Below, piece after piece: positions 22,685 to 31,311 of a stretch of 38,255 nt of DNA. Numbering within the stretch: the stretch's first letter is position 1; the number at the start of each line of letters is the position of its first letter. The notes beneath the pieces are model-generated. The model did no database searches, had not been told where the DNA came from, and saw only the letters and a program-made list of their open reading frames with translations. The stretch lies in the NCBI GenBank assembly GCA_012798135.1, contig JAAZNU010000329.1, positions 1 through 38,255 on the forward strand, in the 5' to 3' direction. The DNA is from Veillonellaceae bacterium (GTDB lineage: Bacteria > Bacillota_C > Negativicutes > UBA1444). The position numbers and the translations under genes are program-made.

Positions 22685-25111
22685 GTGAGAGATTTAAATC
22701 AGCTTGTGCAGACCTATCTGCGGGCAGCGGGATACCATTTATTAGACCAAACATCAAACTTAGTAATAGCAGATAAATTAGCGTTTGCCGGGGATCGTGA
22801 TACGCGATTAGTCTGGATCACGCCGCCAAACACAAAAATTAAGGATTTTGTAACTCTTGAACATCAATTATTAAGAGATTTTGACGAAAAAACTTCTATC
22901 TATCCCAATGCTAGATGTCATCTAGTCTCCCATCACCGCGACGGGTTTTCTAGAAATTTTCGAACAGAAGCAAAAAGCATGGGAATTACTCATCTGGTGC
23001 CCGCACAATTTTTTGATACCCCCTTTAAACACGAAGAATCACCAGAGTCGGCCTCGGCGATTAAAACGCTTTTAAACAAAGATTTATTAAATCGGCGGGT
23101 TCCTCAACCATTTAGCATTTTAGAAAACGGCTCGACCAAGCCACATTCATCAGATTTATTAAAACATATTCTAGACGAGCTAATTGGAACAGACGCCTGG
23201 AGTAATAAAAATCCTTGTCTGCGAATAATTGTTGGTGCTGCCGGAATTGGGAAATCAGTACTTTTTGGTTCTCTCTTTAATAATCTATACCATCATTTTA
23301 TTGACCAAAAAACAAGACAGAGAAAATTTTATAGGCCAATTCCGCTTATACCAGATTATTTGCATAGTTCCAGCATTATAAGATATGAAGCACTTATTGA
23401 TAATTTTATGAACACTGACGTTGCTGTTCAGATGTCTCGTGGGTCTTTTGAGTGGATGTTGGAAAACGGTTTTTCAATTTGGCTATTTGATGGACTTGAT
23501 GAATTATATGCCGGCGATATCGACTTCTTTGAACAACTGCTTGATATCCTAACCCGACCCGACAGCATGGCACAAATAGTAATTTGTGCTCGCGATTCTT
23601 TATTATCAAGTTCAGAAAACTTTGCGAATTTTGTGCAAGAGTTTTCCTCAAATTCTCACGAGATGATTAAAATATATAAACTTAATGACTGGGACGATAG
23701 TTCAAGGCGCATTTTTACATGGTTTTATTTTGAAGATCGTTACCCCCAAAAAGACATCGAGCCCCCAAAAATAAAACAGTTTTTAGATAAAACCAGGCAA
23801 TCAAAATCACTTAAGATCCTTTCGGGATTGCCTTACTATTGTAGCTTGATTATCGAGGAATTCAATCGAGATCAAACTATGGATTTCGATAACGATTTTA
23901 CATTATTGGAACATGTTATTTCAGGGATTATTCAGCGAGAAGTAGAGAAGGGGTTACTGAAAAGAGATTTTTTTGAAAAAGACGGCCTAGACGAATGGAT
24001 TGAAACTATTGCGCTGGAACTTTATTCTGAAAATTATAAGGGGCTTTTAAAAAGTAAAATTGAAGAATATGCACAACTAGTCTTAAGGCCAGAATTGTTA
24101 GGCAAAGAATACGCTGATATATTACAAACCCTTATCAGATTCCCTCTTTTTATACAGGGCATTAAGCCCGGCGTTATTACATATAAGCATGAGTTATTAT
24201 GCGAATATCTGGCCGGCAAATACCTCACTAAACAGCTTCCTATTAATCCCAAGAGGACGGCCCTTCGCCTGGGCAATCGAATAGATTTTGCAGATTCCTT
24301 AATTGCAAGATACATGGCAACCCAAATAATGAAACAACCGAACTTATTAAAAGACATCGTGGCTGTATTAAAAGAAGGTGCCATAGAAGACAAATCATTT
24401 GCTAATTTACTCCAACTGGCCCTTTTGGCTACTCCAGTAAAAGATATTATTAAAAGAAATAATATCATTCTTGAGGGAAGAGATATAAGGGGCGTGAAAT
24501 TTATAGATAAAGAACTAGAAAATATTTCTTTTAGAAATTGCGATTTATCAAGCGCTATTTTTAGAAACAGCAATCTGAAAAATTCACAATTTGAAGGCGC
24601 ACATCTATGTGAGACACGATTCGAAAACATCGGAACAAATTTATTGGCAGGGGGGCGTTTCGGTAATATTCAAAATTTCGAATCAATTTTCGATGATAAT
24701 AAACGAATAGATGATCGCACAATAATGATTGCTTGGGTAAATAAAAAAACCGGGTTCGTAGAAAAAATTAAGGAGCCGTGTGCGGCCGCCCTCCAACTTC
24801 GGGCGCTTTTCTTAAAATTTTTACATCCTAATGGCTCCGCCCGCACTAATGAATTATCTGAAAGAGCATTATTAAGGGGCAAAAAATATTCACAAGCCAT
24901 TTCTCCAGAGGATTGTCTTAAAGCAAGTATAAGATTCGGATTCTTACAGGCCCCTGATTTTCATAAGCATATTAAAAGAAATGTAGGCGATCGATATAGC
25001 GATATAATGTGCTTTGTCCGAGATTGGAAATTAAGCCTAGAGTTGCGCCAGATGCTAAATTCATTATGTCCAAATAAAAATTGCCAGCACATACCAGAAA
25101 ACATGATATAG
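22685..25111 (+). CDS. NACHT-type ATPase with pentapeptide repeats
   Basis: An 808-aa NLR-like STAND ATPase, starting at GTG with a strong GGGGAGG ribosome site. The N-terminal domain (1-125) is alpha/beta and unassigned; in this family it is usually the effector, so it may be a nuclease or other toxin. The NACHT core (about 175-440) shows Walker A GAAGIGKS (184-191) and Walker B WLFDGLDELY (266-275), with ICARDS as sensor. A helical region follows, then about ten pentapeptide-like units (about 594-650: FRNCDLSSAIFRNSNLKNS) and a C-terminal domain (about 690-800). Bacterial NACHT proteins protect against phages by sensing viral proteins and killing the cell. It stands alone; no partner gene is evident. 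Confidence 0.87.
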   Translation: MRDLNQLVQTYLRAAGYHLLDQTSNLVIADKLAFAGDRDTRLVWITPPNTKIKDFVTLEHQLLRDFDEKTSIYPNARCHLVSHHRDGFSRNFRTEAKSMGITHLVPAQFFDTPFKHEESPESASAIKTLLNKDLLNRRVPQPFSILENGSTKPHSSDLLKHILDELIGTDAWSNKNPCLRIIVGAAGIGKSVLFGSLFNNLYHHFIDQKTRQRKFYRPIPLIPDYLHSSSIIRYEALIDNFMNTDVAVQMSRGSFEWMLENGFSIWLFDGLDELYAGDIDFFEQLLDILTRPDSMAQIVICARDSLLSSSENFANFVQEFSSNSHEMIKIYKLNDWDDSSRRIFTWFYFEDRYPQKDIEPPKIKQFLDKTRQSKSLKILSGLPYYCSLIIEEFNRDQTMDFDNDFTLLEHVISGIIQREVEKGLLKRDFFEKDGLDEWIETIALELYSENYKGLLKSKIEEYAQLVLRPELLGKEYADILQTLIRFPLFIQGIKPGVITYKHELLCEYLAGKYLTKQLPINPKRTALRLGNRIDFADSLIARYMATQIMKQPNLLKDIVAVLKEGAIEDKSFANLLQLALLATPVKDIIKRNNIILEGRDIRGVKFIDKELENISFRNCDLSSAIFRNSNLKNSQFEGAHLCETRFENIGTNLLAGGRFGNIQNFESIFDDNKRIDDRTIMIAWVNKKTGFVEKIKEPCAAALQLRALFLKFLHPNGSARTNELSERALLRGKKYSQAISPEDCLKASIRFGFLQAPDFHKHIKRNVGDRYSDIMCFVRDWKLSLELRQMLNSLCPNKNCQHIPENMI

Positions 25112-25233
25112 AAATCTTTAATCATGTTGCCCAAGGCAACTATTAGATAAATAGGCGATATGTTATTTCGCTTATTGGCAAATTATTCTCCTTTATTCTA
25201 CCCACCGGTATCCCGATGGGCAGTAAAAGGAGA

Positions 25234-25548
25234 CTACCCTTCAATAAGGTAACCAAAGAACTTAAGAAGCGGATCCCTCTGTTCCAGGGTCAGCTTGTAT
25301 TCCTCGTAGGAAAACCAGTCCGCGTAATAATAAATTACATCCTCTATCCGTTTTGACGTCGGATCGACTATTATGTAAAAACCGTCTGCTGGCCCACCCC
25401 AGGAAAGCTCCAGGGTATAAAGTTCCTTTTTAGTGAAAGACCGGGCATTGTTGGCAATTTCTTGCGCTTGCTTGTCATCCGCTATCTGGGCGATGCGACC
25501 CTTAAGGTGTTCCTGAAGAGCGCCGCCCAATGGTTGTTTGATATGCAT
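25234..25548 (-). CDS. Hypothetical soluble protein, 104 aa
   Basis: A 104-aa protein with no membrane segment. The N-terminal half is helical (MHIKQPLGGALQEHLKGRIA); the middle reads LELSWGGPADGFYIIVDP, followed by VIYYYADWFSYEEYKLTLEQ. The pattern of an acidic, aromatic alpha/beta protein recalls small plasmid proteins of unknown role; I do not recognise the family. It is the last of a run of small minus-strand genes, each closed by its own GC hairpin. AAGGGGGG upstream may be its ribosome site, about 12 bases from ATG. Confidence 0.68.
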   Translation of the reverse strand: MHIKQPLGGALQEHLKGRIAQIADDKQAQEIANNARSFTKKELYTLELSWGGPADGFYIIVDPTSKRIEDVIYYYADWFSYEEYKLTLEQRDPLLKFFGYLIEG

Positions 25549-25571
25549 ATAATTATGATACCCCCCTTAAA

Positions 25572-25599
25572 GCCCCGCCATCTAGTTTGACAACGGGGC
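25572..25599 (-). terminator. Weak terminator after the zinc-ribbon gene
   Basis: GCCCCG (25572-25577) and CGGGGC (25594-25599) form a stem which on the minus strand is followed by TTTAA. It lies 30 bp after the stop of the upstream gene. Confidence 0.55.
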
Positions 25600-25628
25600 C
25601 CAGAGGGTGTTAATAAATTGACTTGGGA

Positions 25629-25871
25629 CTATTCGACCCAAATCTTAATGGTGTTGTCGCCATCGCGCTTCTTTAAGACCGCCCGCCTGAACGAACCTCG
25701 GATATATTCAATTTCCTCTTCGTCAGAGGCTTTAATATCTTTGGTGCACGCCGGACAGACCGCATACGTCCCAATGAAGCAACCCCCTTCTACGGAGTCG
25801 TCTTCAAAGCCGGTATTGCAGAAGTCGCAAACGACCTCATCACCGACGTCAATGACATCGAGTAGTGGCAT
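25629..25871 (-). CDS. Small zinc-ribbon protein
   Basis: An 80-aa acidic protein with two CxxC pairs, CDFC (15-18) and CPAC (39-42), plus Cys31, which should bind one zinc in a rubredoxin/zinc-ribbon fold. The C-terminus, RRAVLKKRDGDNTIKIWVE, is probably a beta hairpin. No catalytic motif is seen; such proteins often mediate DNA, RNA or protein contacts. No clear ribosome site lies before the ATG. It belongs to the row of small separately terminated genes between the NACHT gene and the primase. Confidence 0.72.
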   Translation of the reverse strand: MPLLDVIDVGDEVVCDFCNTGFEDDSVEGGCFIGTYAVCPACTKDIKASDEEEIEYIRGSFRRAVLKKRDGDNTIKIWVE

Positions 25872-25894
25872 ATGATTGCCTTACTAACCCAAAA

Positions 25895-25922
25895 GCCCCG
25901 CGCTCCTTTCGGATCGCAGGGC
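25895..25922 (-). terminator. Terminator of the 62-aa protein gene
   Basis: On the minus strand GCCCTGCG and CGCGGGGC pair over 8 bp with one G-U wobble, followed by TTTT. Confidence 0.75.
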
Positions 25923-25943
25923 TCCTAGTTATCAGTTAATAAG

Positions 25944-26132
25944 TTAGGACCGCTTACCCTTATAGCCGTTGGCTTTAGGATATTTAGTCCTGGACATTTG
26001 CATGCCATTTTTGAATGACTCCTTAGTCTTCTCTATGAGCAGATTTAGGAACTGCTCTTTAAGAGTTTCCGGGTCATCCGTCTCGGCTAATAGCGCCTCG
26101 ACTTGGGCTGTGAGATCTTCTATGTATGACAT
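25944..26132 (-). CDS. Small helical protein, 62 aa
   Basis: A 62-aa protein: an acidic helical N-terminal half (MSYIEDLTAQVEALLAETDD) and a basic end (KYPKANGYKGKRS). This charge division is typical of small nucleic-acid-binding or regulatory plasmid proteins, but no family is recognised. It is followed by its own terminator at 25895-25922. Support comes from length, codon pattern and context with similar small genes; it remains hypothetical. Confidence 0.6.
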   Translation of the reverse strand: MSYIEDLTAQVEALLAETDDPETLKEQFLNLLIEKTKESFKNGMQMSRTKYPKANGYKGKRS

Positions 26133-26231
26133 ATGTTTGATATGGGTTGGTTAATAAAATCGACCTTTGTGAGGAATCGGCTTTTGCCTCAACCTCAGGA
26201 ATTGTATTAAACATAGAGGGGTGGAGTAACC

Positions 26232-26257
26232 AAAAAACGGCTCGTGGAGAGCCGTTT
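26232..26257. terminator. Bidirectional terminator-like hairpin
   Basis: AAAACGGCTC and its exact complement GAGCCGTTTT with a five-base loop, A-run before and T-run after. Confidence 0.8.
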
Positions 26258-26420
26258 TGCCGGTCAAGCCGGGGCTGGCTGTGCGTAATCCCCTTAGGGA
26301 TTTCCACAACCAGTCGCGGCGCTGTCGGGTCAAGGTGGAGGCCTAAGCACTACCTTGAGCCCGATACTGAGCCTCTATGATACAATTCATGAGACTAGTG
26401 AGGCAAAAGATAAAATATAA

Positions 26421-26451
26421 AAGCGCCCATGGTCATTGCCTGGGCGCTTTG
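26421..26451. terminator. Primase terminator
   Basis: AAAGCGCCCA and TGGGCGCTTT form a 10-bp perfect stem with an 11-base loop, 11 bp after the primase stop; T-rich sequence follows on the minus strand. Confidence 0.85.
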
Positions 26452-26462
26452 GTTTGTTCGGT

Positions 26463-27470
26463 TTATGCTTTTAGAAAGGCCAGCGCGGCGGCCAACTCTC
26501 TTTCCGATAGTTGGTCCGGTTGGCTGGCCCCATTGAAACCCTCCAGCCTCACCACTCGAACAAAGATTTTGTCATAAAGCCGGTTTAAAATATCCCCAGT
26601 TCCGCGCCTACCGGCCGGATCATTGTCGAGCATTAACACTACCTGCGTGAAAGTTTTGAGAATCAACCCCGCGTGAAAATCGCTCATGGCTGTGCCCATC
26701 AGGGCGCAGACATTAAGGAAGCCGGCTTGGTAGACCTTAAAGCAGTCAAAAAAACCTTCGACAAGTATCAGCGTGGGGAAATCTTTCGCGCGGTGATAAT
26801 TGTAGAGCACCTGCATTTTATGAAAGTTGGCCGGCAATTTATACTTGCCCCCCTCCTCGGCGCTTTTGGCGTCAAGTGCGCGGCCGGCGTAAGCCACCAA
26901 GCTGCCGCGGTGATCATAAATCGGAATTGCAATCCGGCCCGTCATCATCCCTTTTTCGGCCAAGCCAAGGCCGAAAAGCCTCACTGTTTCAGGCGTGATC
27001 CCCCTTTCCTTAAAATAGGGGTGATCCGTCTTTAAGTGTAGAGAAAAAGCCAACGGCTTATTCTCCGGCGGGGGTTCTGGTTTATGGGGTGCTGGCCTAG
27101 GGGTGCCGGCAGGCAACGGAACGGTACCCTGGCCGGTGCCGGTAAATTCCATGATCAGTTTAGCCGCCCTTTTAATCCCCTCTTGCCCCAGGCCGAACTT
27201 TTCCATGTCAGCCACAAAATCCAATATGTTGCCGCCGCCTCGCAGCCCCATGGATTTACAACGGGTAAAACAGCGATAGGCCCCTTTTTCTAGATCAATG
27301 TGGCAGGAAGTCGAACTGTCGCCCTTATGGATCGGACACTTGCCGGTGAGTTTGTTGCCCTTTTGCTTGAAGTGGCCAACTAGGCCATAGTGCTCCAGGA
27401 TCGTTAAAAATGAAACGTTCCTTTTGAGCGCTTCAAAGTCAACCCAATTTTTGTTTTTTGTTGCTGGCAT
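26463..27470 (-). CDS. Short DnaG-type primase
   Basis: A 335-aa bacterial-type primase. The CHC2 zinc finger has Cys45, His48, Cys67 and Cys71 (CPIH, CFTRC). After a Pro-rich linker (about 112-138) comes the DnaG catalytic core: HPYFKERGITPETVRLFGLG, GRIAIPIYDHRGSLVAYAGR, and a Toprim fold with Glu238 (LVEGFFD) and Asp282/Asp284 (LDNDPAG). Normal DnaG is about 600 aa; this form stops after Toprim and lacks the helicase-binding C-terminal domain, as in many phage and plasmid primases. It would make RNA primers for plasmid replication or after conjugative entry. The leader resembles that of radC. The start is set by CAGGAGG, 6 bases before ATG. Confidence 0.93.
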   Translation of the reverse strand: MPATKNKNWVDFEALKRNVSFLTILEHYGLVGHFKQKGNKLTGKCPIHKGDSSTSCHIDLEKGAYRCFTRCKSMGLRGGGNILDFVADMEKFGLGQEGIKRAAKLIMEFTGTGQGTVPLPAGTPRPAPHKPEPPPENKPLAFSLHLKTDHPYFKERGITPETVRLFGLGLAEKGMMTGRIAIPIYDHRGSLVAYAGRALDAKSAEEGGKYKLPANFHKMQVLYNYHRAKDFPTLILVEGFFDCFKVYQAGFLNVCALMGTAMSDFHAGLILKTFTQVVLMLDNDPAGRRGTGDILNRLYDKIFVRVVRLEGFNGASQPDQLSERELAAALAFLKA

Positions 27471-27477
27471 ATTGGGC

Positions 27478-27541
27478 CTCCTGATATTGTTTGCTTTTAA
27501 TTTATCAAAGTAACCTTATCAGGAGAGAGGTGCGCTGTCAA
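27478..27541 (-). promoter_or_regulatory. Primase leader: promoter and inverted repeat over the ribosome site
   Basis: CTCCTGATA (27478-27486) and its exact complement TATCAGGAG (27517-27525) flank 30 bp; the gene-side arm contains the ribosome site. On the minus strand TTGACAGCG (27541-27533) lies 8 bp before the far arm, just as in the radC leader. Confidence 0.6.
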
Positions 27542-27558
27542 ATATTACCCGAAAGCCC

Positions 27559-28206
27559 CTAAAGATCCTTTGCACTTATAATTAATTCATAAATAATTAT
27601 TCCACCTATTAAAAATGCTATCAGCCCTTGGAAAATATATTTCACATCATTTGAAAAATTAGAAAATGGAGAAAAGGGTAATACTAAAAACAATATTCCT
27701 AAGGCGGCTTTTGTGCTATTAATATTAATAATATTCGATAGTTTTTCCTGTTTATTAAAAGCACTAATAGCATCCTTGCCTGATTGAAACGTGGGGCGAT
27801 AATTATAAACATCCATACCCACAATTATCATGTATGCTATGCCAATTGGGACTAGCGCATAAGAAAAGGCCGGCCTTAATCCTATCGTATAATCTAATAA
27901 TAATAAAGCCGAAATAGTTAAGCAGATAATAATAATTAAAAAAACTAAAAACACAACATTTCCAGACAATTTAAGGCGCTCCATTTGTTTATTATACCGC
28001 TGGGCGAGCAGGAGCGTCCAAACTGCGATTAACAAACTGATAAACCAGGGTATTGGGTGGGCGGGTATAATGATTTTGAACTTTCCAATATGCCCGTTGG
28101 CAGATATTTTTTCTATTTCTTGAAAAACTATCAAATTCTTAAAAATTAGAACTTGGGCCATCAATGAAAAGGCCCACGCGACAAACTCATTTTTATCTTT
28201 GCCCAC
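27559..28206 (-). CDS. Multi-helix membrane protein, 215 aa
   Basis: Starts at GTG with GGAGG about 12 bases upstream. Six likely membrane helices: about 10-28, 51-67, 82-103, 113-133, 166-183 and 191-210, with little soluble sequence apart from a charged loop around 134-162. No known family was recognised. It lies 31 bp after the GH3-like gene in a three-gene minus-strand operon headed by a sodium/solute symporter, so it may assist the same transport or lipid-linked pathway. Codon use looks like that of its neighbours. Confidence 0.7.
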   Translation of the reverse strand: MGKDKNEFVAWAFSLMAQVLIFKNLIVFQEIEKISANGHIGKFKIIIPAHPIPWFISLLIAVWTLLLAQRYNKQMERLKLSGNVVFLVFLIIIICLTISALLLLDYTIGLRPAFSYALVPIGIAYMIIVGMDVYNYRPTFQSGKDAISAFNKQEKLSNIININSTKAALGILFLVLPFSPFSNFSNDVKYIFQGLIAFLIGGIIIYELIISAKDL

Positions 28207-28237
28207 TATGCGCGCCCCTCCGGCCCCACCAATCGAC

Positions 28238-29644
28238 CTAATTGTTTATCTGAACTAAGCGAGTTTCCTTTCCCTGCCCATTGAATCGGGACTTGTGGTA
28301 AAAACTATTTTTTAAAAAACCATATTCTTTACTTGATATTATTTTGATTTTAGGAAATCCAAGTAGTTTTGTTATTTTGCGTGAATTATAATAATTTACG
28401 TTAATTTCACCAAGTTTTCTATCTACTAAATTTACAAAATGTCCCACTACATTATCTCGTAATTTTCTAACATCATCAGTGGAAATAATAAATGAATAAC
28501 TGTATGGCGGATTAGACCTCGGCGCCGGCGCTAAAAAATAAAACTCTGGGATCTTTATGCCGGTGACCCCCTGCGACCATCGGACCGATTCGATAATTTG
28601 GTTTTCAGTTAATCGTTCCCCTACTATTGAAATTTCATAATTAGACCGCCCAACATATCTCATGGCTTTTTTATTATTTTTGTTTTCAAATACAACGATA
28701 TCGTTCATTTCATATCTTAATAATCCATTAATAGAACTAATAATTAAATTATATGGCACATTATATTCAACTTGTTCTAACAAAAAGACTTGTCCATCTT
28801 CTCTTTTAAATTCTAAAAAATACTGTAAACAATTCGGTATCCCTATTGGCTCCTTTACATTAATTGAAGTTGATAAATATCCCTCGCTTGCCCCAAAACC
28901 AGTATCCCATGTTTTCACTGACGGCAATAAAGAAGAGAGAAACTCTTCGTGGAATATGGCAGATCCACCCGTTGGATAACAAACGAGGCAGAGGTTTGGC
29001 CATATATCTTTTATTGATTTTGAAGAAACCGATTGTAATGTAATATTTATAAAATCCATTAAATATGCACTACTAGAGGATAGAATCAGGCGCACATCCT
29101 GTTCCTTTGCCATTTTTGATATGGCCTCTAAACGATAGGATTCATCAATTTGATCAATTTGCTGTGGGTTGCCAATAATGCAGTTTTTAAAGATAGCAGG
29201 TATGTGGCTCGCCATTATGCCAGAAATCGCTCCGACGTTTATTCCCTTGGCGGTTTCATAATTCTTCGCCTTGCCCACAAGAATAACAATTTTACCTCTA
29301 AAAATTAACGGGTGCTTTTTAATAAAATTATAGAACAGTTTTCTTTCAATTTTTGAATACTCTTCTAATGATTTCCTGGTATGAGGGATAATTTTTGATT
29401 TAGCGGTAGTGCCGCTTGTCATGGCAAATGCCACCACAGGATCATTTGACAGAATATTGCTTTTGCCATTCATTATTTCTGTTATATATCGAGAAATATC
29501 AGAATATGCTATTATGGGTACTTTTTTCTGATAATCTTCAATCGACATTTTATCAGATATCCCATATCTAGCCGCATATTTTGTTCCTTGAACCGCGGCA
29601 ATGATATGTTTAAAAGAACGCCTATTGATGCTGCTAATTTTCAT
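28238..29644 (-). CDS. GH3-family acyl-adenylating enzyme
   Basis: A 468-aa member of the GH3 branch of the ANL adenylating enzymes. The phosphate-binding motif is TSGTTAKSKIIP (76-87), the second nucleotide motif GASEGYL (251-257), and LLRYEMNDIVVF (308-319) carries the ribose-binding Asp315. These three motifs with this spacing are diagnostic. Plant GH3 enzymes (about 600 aa) join acids such as auxin or jasmonate to amino acids; bacterial ones have unknown substrates. This one is somewhat short. The gene follows the symporter by 33 bp and precedes a membrane protein. A metabolic enzyme is unusual on an otherwise selfish plasmid, so the operon may process a compound imported by the symporter. 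Confidence 0.88.
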   Translation of the reverse strand: MKISSINRRSFKHIIAAVQGTKYAARYGISDKMSIEDYQKKVPIIAYSDISRYITEIMNGKSNILSNDPVVAFAMTSGTTAKSKIIPHTRKSLEEYSKIERKLFYNFIKKHPLIFRGKIVILVGKAKNYETAKGINVGAISGIMASHIPAIFKNCIIGNPQQIDQIDESYRLEAISKMAKEQDVRLILSSSSAYLMDFINITLQSVSSKSIKDIWPNLCLVCYPTGGSAIFHEEFLSSLLPSVKTWDTGFGASEGYLSTSINVKEPIGIPNCLQYFLEFKREDGQVFLLEQVEYNVPYNLIISSINGLLRYEMNDIVVFENKNNKKAMRYVGRSNYEISIVGERLTENQIIESVRWSQGVTGIKIPEFYFLAPAPRSNPPYSYSFIISTDDVRKLRDNVVGHFVNLVDRKLGEINVNYYNSRKITKLLGFPKIKIISSKEYGFLKNSFYHKSRFNGQGKETRLVQINN

Positions 29645-29677
29645 ATAATAAGCCTTTATGAAATTAATTTATTGTGC

Positions 29678-31114
29678 CTAAACATTGACCGCTTTTTTTG
29701 ATTGAATAAAACTATATAAAATTAGAATAATAAAATTCAATATTAATAACCCAAGGCCGAGCGACACCATTCTCATTGTAATATCAACGGAAGAATGCAG
29801 TGCATTGACCGCAACAAAAAAAACAAGTAGCGCAGACCACCCTATCTGTGCTCTGATATATTTTCCAGTCATTTTTTTACCAAGCCACTTCCAAAATAAG
29901 CCAAGAATAGGGAGCCCCAGGCATGAAAGAGACGCCACCCACAAAGCACTTATTACGTCGAAAAGATCACCAATTAAGAATGAAAAACCTAAAGACAATA
30001 TAAAACAGATAATCACCCACCATCGTGCCACTTTATATTTTATTGCCTCATTCGCTGTTATTTCATAGCCTGAAAGCCTTGGCACAACGAAATCATTAAC
30101 GACAAGGGCGCTAACCAAAAGAAGCTCAGAGTCGATGGTTGATAGCACCGCCGACAATAGCGCAAGGGATAATAAGATAATGAAGGGCGTCGGTAGTAAT
30201 TTGTCACCAATATTAAATATAATTTGATCTCCCGCCGTAACTGTTGGCGATGCTAAAGACAAAAGAATAAGTGATATTAAAATTATACTAAAAATAAAAT
30301 ACAATCCCGCCGCAAGCCATGATCCAATTTTTGCGTCTTTTTCAGATTTCGCGATCAATAATTTCTGTTGTATCCCTCCGTCGGAATGGATAGTTAGTGT
30401 CGGCAGTAGTAAAGAGCCAACAAGAAACGCCAGTCCTAAATTGTCTATATTTAGTAAATTGGAGTTTTTTGATAATTCATGAATTGACATCCCTATATTG
30501 CCCTTTACTACAATACTAATGAAAGCCCCAATAAAGGTTATAAAAATTATTATGACTTGAACTAAATCGGTCCAAATATCACCCCTTGTTCCTCCTAGAG
30601 AAGAATAAATAGCAACCAAAAAAGAAAAAATTAGGGTTGTCAATATGGGGTCCATGTTCAATCTATTCGCAATGACCTGAGAACCAGCATAAATTTGGAC
30701 CGATATAAAAAAAACCATCAAAATAACAATTATTAAAAAAGCGGGAAACCGTATTTCCTCGCCATAGTTTTGGCTAAGCCTCTCTACAATAGTTTTCGCC
30801 GTAGCCTCTGCAGCGTCTTGTTTTTTTCGATAATACTTAGACAAATTACCTAAAACAATAAAGCCAATACTTACTCCTAATGGAACAAAAATAAAAGCCA
30901 GGCCTGTTTTGCTTATTTTACCGGCCATGCCAATTAATGTTCCTCCTCCAATCCAAGTACCGATAAGCGTGATGCCTAATAAGAACCAAGACACTTTTCG
31001 CGAGGCCAATATATAGGAATCAAAGGTTCTTTCGTTTCGCTTATTCGCAAAATAAGCTATTCCAATCATAGCAACAAAATAAAATAAAAGTTCAATAAAT
31101 TCGCTGCTTCCCAT
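29678..31114 (-). CDS. Sodium/solute symporter (SSS/SLC5 family)
   Basis: I take ATG 31114 as start (478 aa, MGSSEFIEL); a frame-compatible codon at 31150 has no ribosome site, while AGGAG lies at the right distance before 31114. The protein has about 13 membrane helices with the SSS/PutP pattern: SYILASRKVSWFLLGITLIG near the N-terminus, the GGGTLIGMAGK loop, the SSLGGTRGDIWTDLVQ motif of TM5/6 and SALLSAVLSTIDSELLL later. It would take up a small organic solute with sodium. The substrate cannot be read from sequence. It heads the operon with the GH3-like enzyme and a membrane protein. Confidence 0.92.
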   Translation of the reverse strand: MGSSEFIELLFYFVAMIGIAYFANKRNERTFDSYILASRKVSWFLLGITLIGTWIGGGTLIGMAGKISKTGLAFIFVPLGVSIGFIVLGNLSKYYRKKQDAAEATAKTIVERLSQNYGEEIRFPAFLIIVILMVFFISVQIYAGSQVIANRLNMDPILTTLIFSFLVAIYSSLGGTRGDIWTDLVQVIIIFITFIGAFISIVVKGNIGMSIHELSKNSNLLNIDNLGLAFLVGSLLLPTLTIHSDGGIQQKLLIAKSEKDAKIGSWLAAGLYFIFSIILISLILLSLASPTVTAGDQIIFNIGDKLLPTPFIILLSLALLSAVLSTIDSELLLVSALVVNDFVVPRLSGYEITANEAIKYKVARWWVIICFILSLGFSFLIGDLFDVISALWVASLSCLGLPILGLFWKWLGKKMTGKYIRAQIGWSALLVFFVAVNALHSSVDITMRMVSLGLGLLILNFIILILYSFIQSKKAVNV

Positions 31115-31221
31115 ATAATTTTCTCCTATTTGAAAACCAAACCCAGCCATTAATACATTATTGTTACTTTTTATTCAAAAGCCCTTGTTTCATAACCTTC
31201 ACATAAAATGCCTTCATAATT

Positions 31222-31250
31222 AATATACTTTAATTGACACTCTTTTTCAA
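31222..31250 (-). promoter_or_regulatory. Promoter of the symporter-GH3 operon
   Basis: On the minus strand TTGAAA and TATATT are exactly 17 bp apart in AT-rich DNA, about 100 bp before the symporter start. Confidence 0.6.
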
Positions 31251-31311
31251 CCCAGATTAAAGATTAATAATTTGTTCGCTGCTTCTACTTTCCAAAATAA
31301 AATACTAATAT

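Larger units (their letters stand above)
26133..26462. other. Structured intergenic region between small genes and primase
   Basis: No protein gene is supported in this 330-bp stretch. It has a 10-bp bidirectional terminator (26232-26257), a stem AATCCC/GGGATT (near 26286-26302), and a longer stem where TCGGG and TCAAGGT near 26325-26337 pair with ACCTTGA and CCCGA near 26352-26365 with a one-base bulge, then the primase terminator at 26421-26451. This could include a small RNA. Confidence 0.5.
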
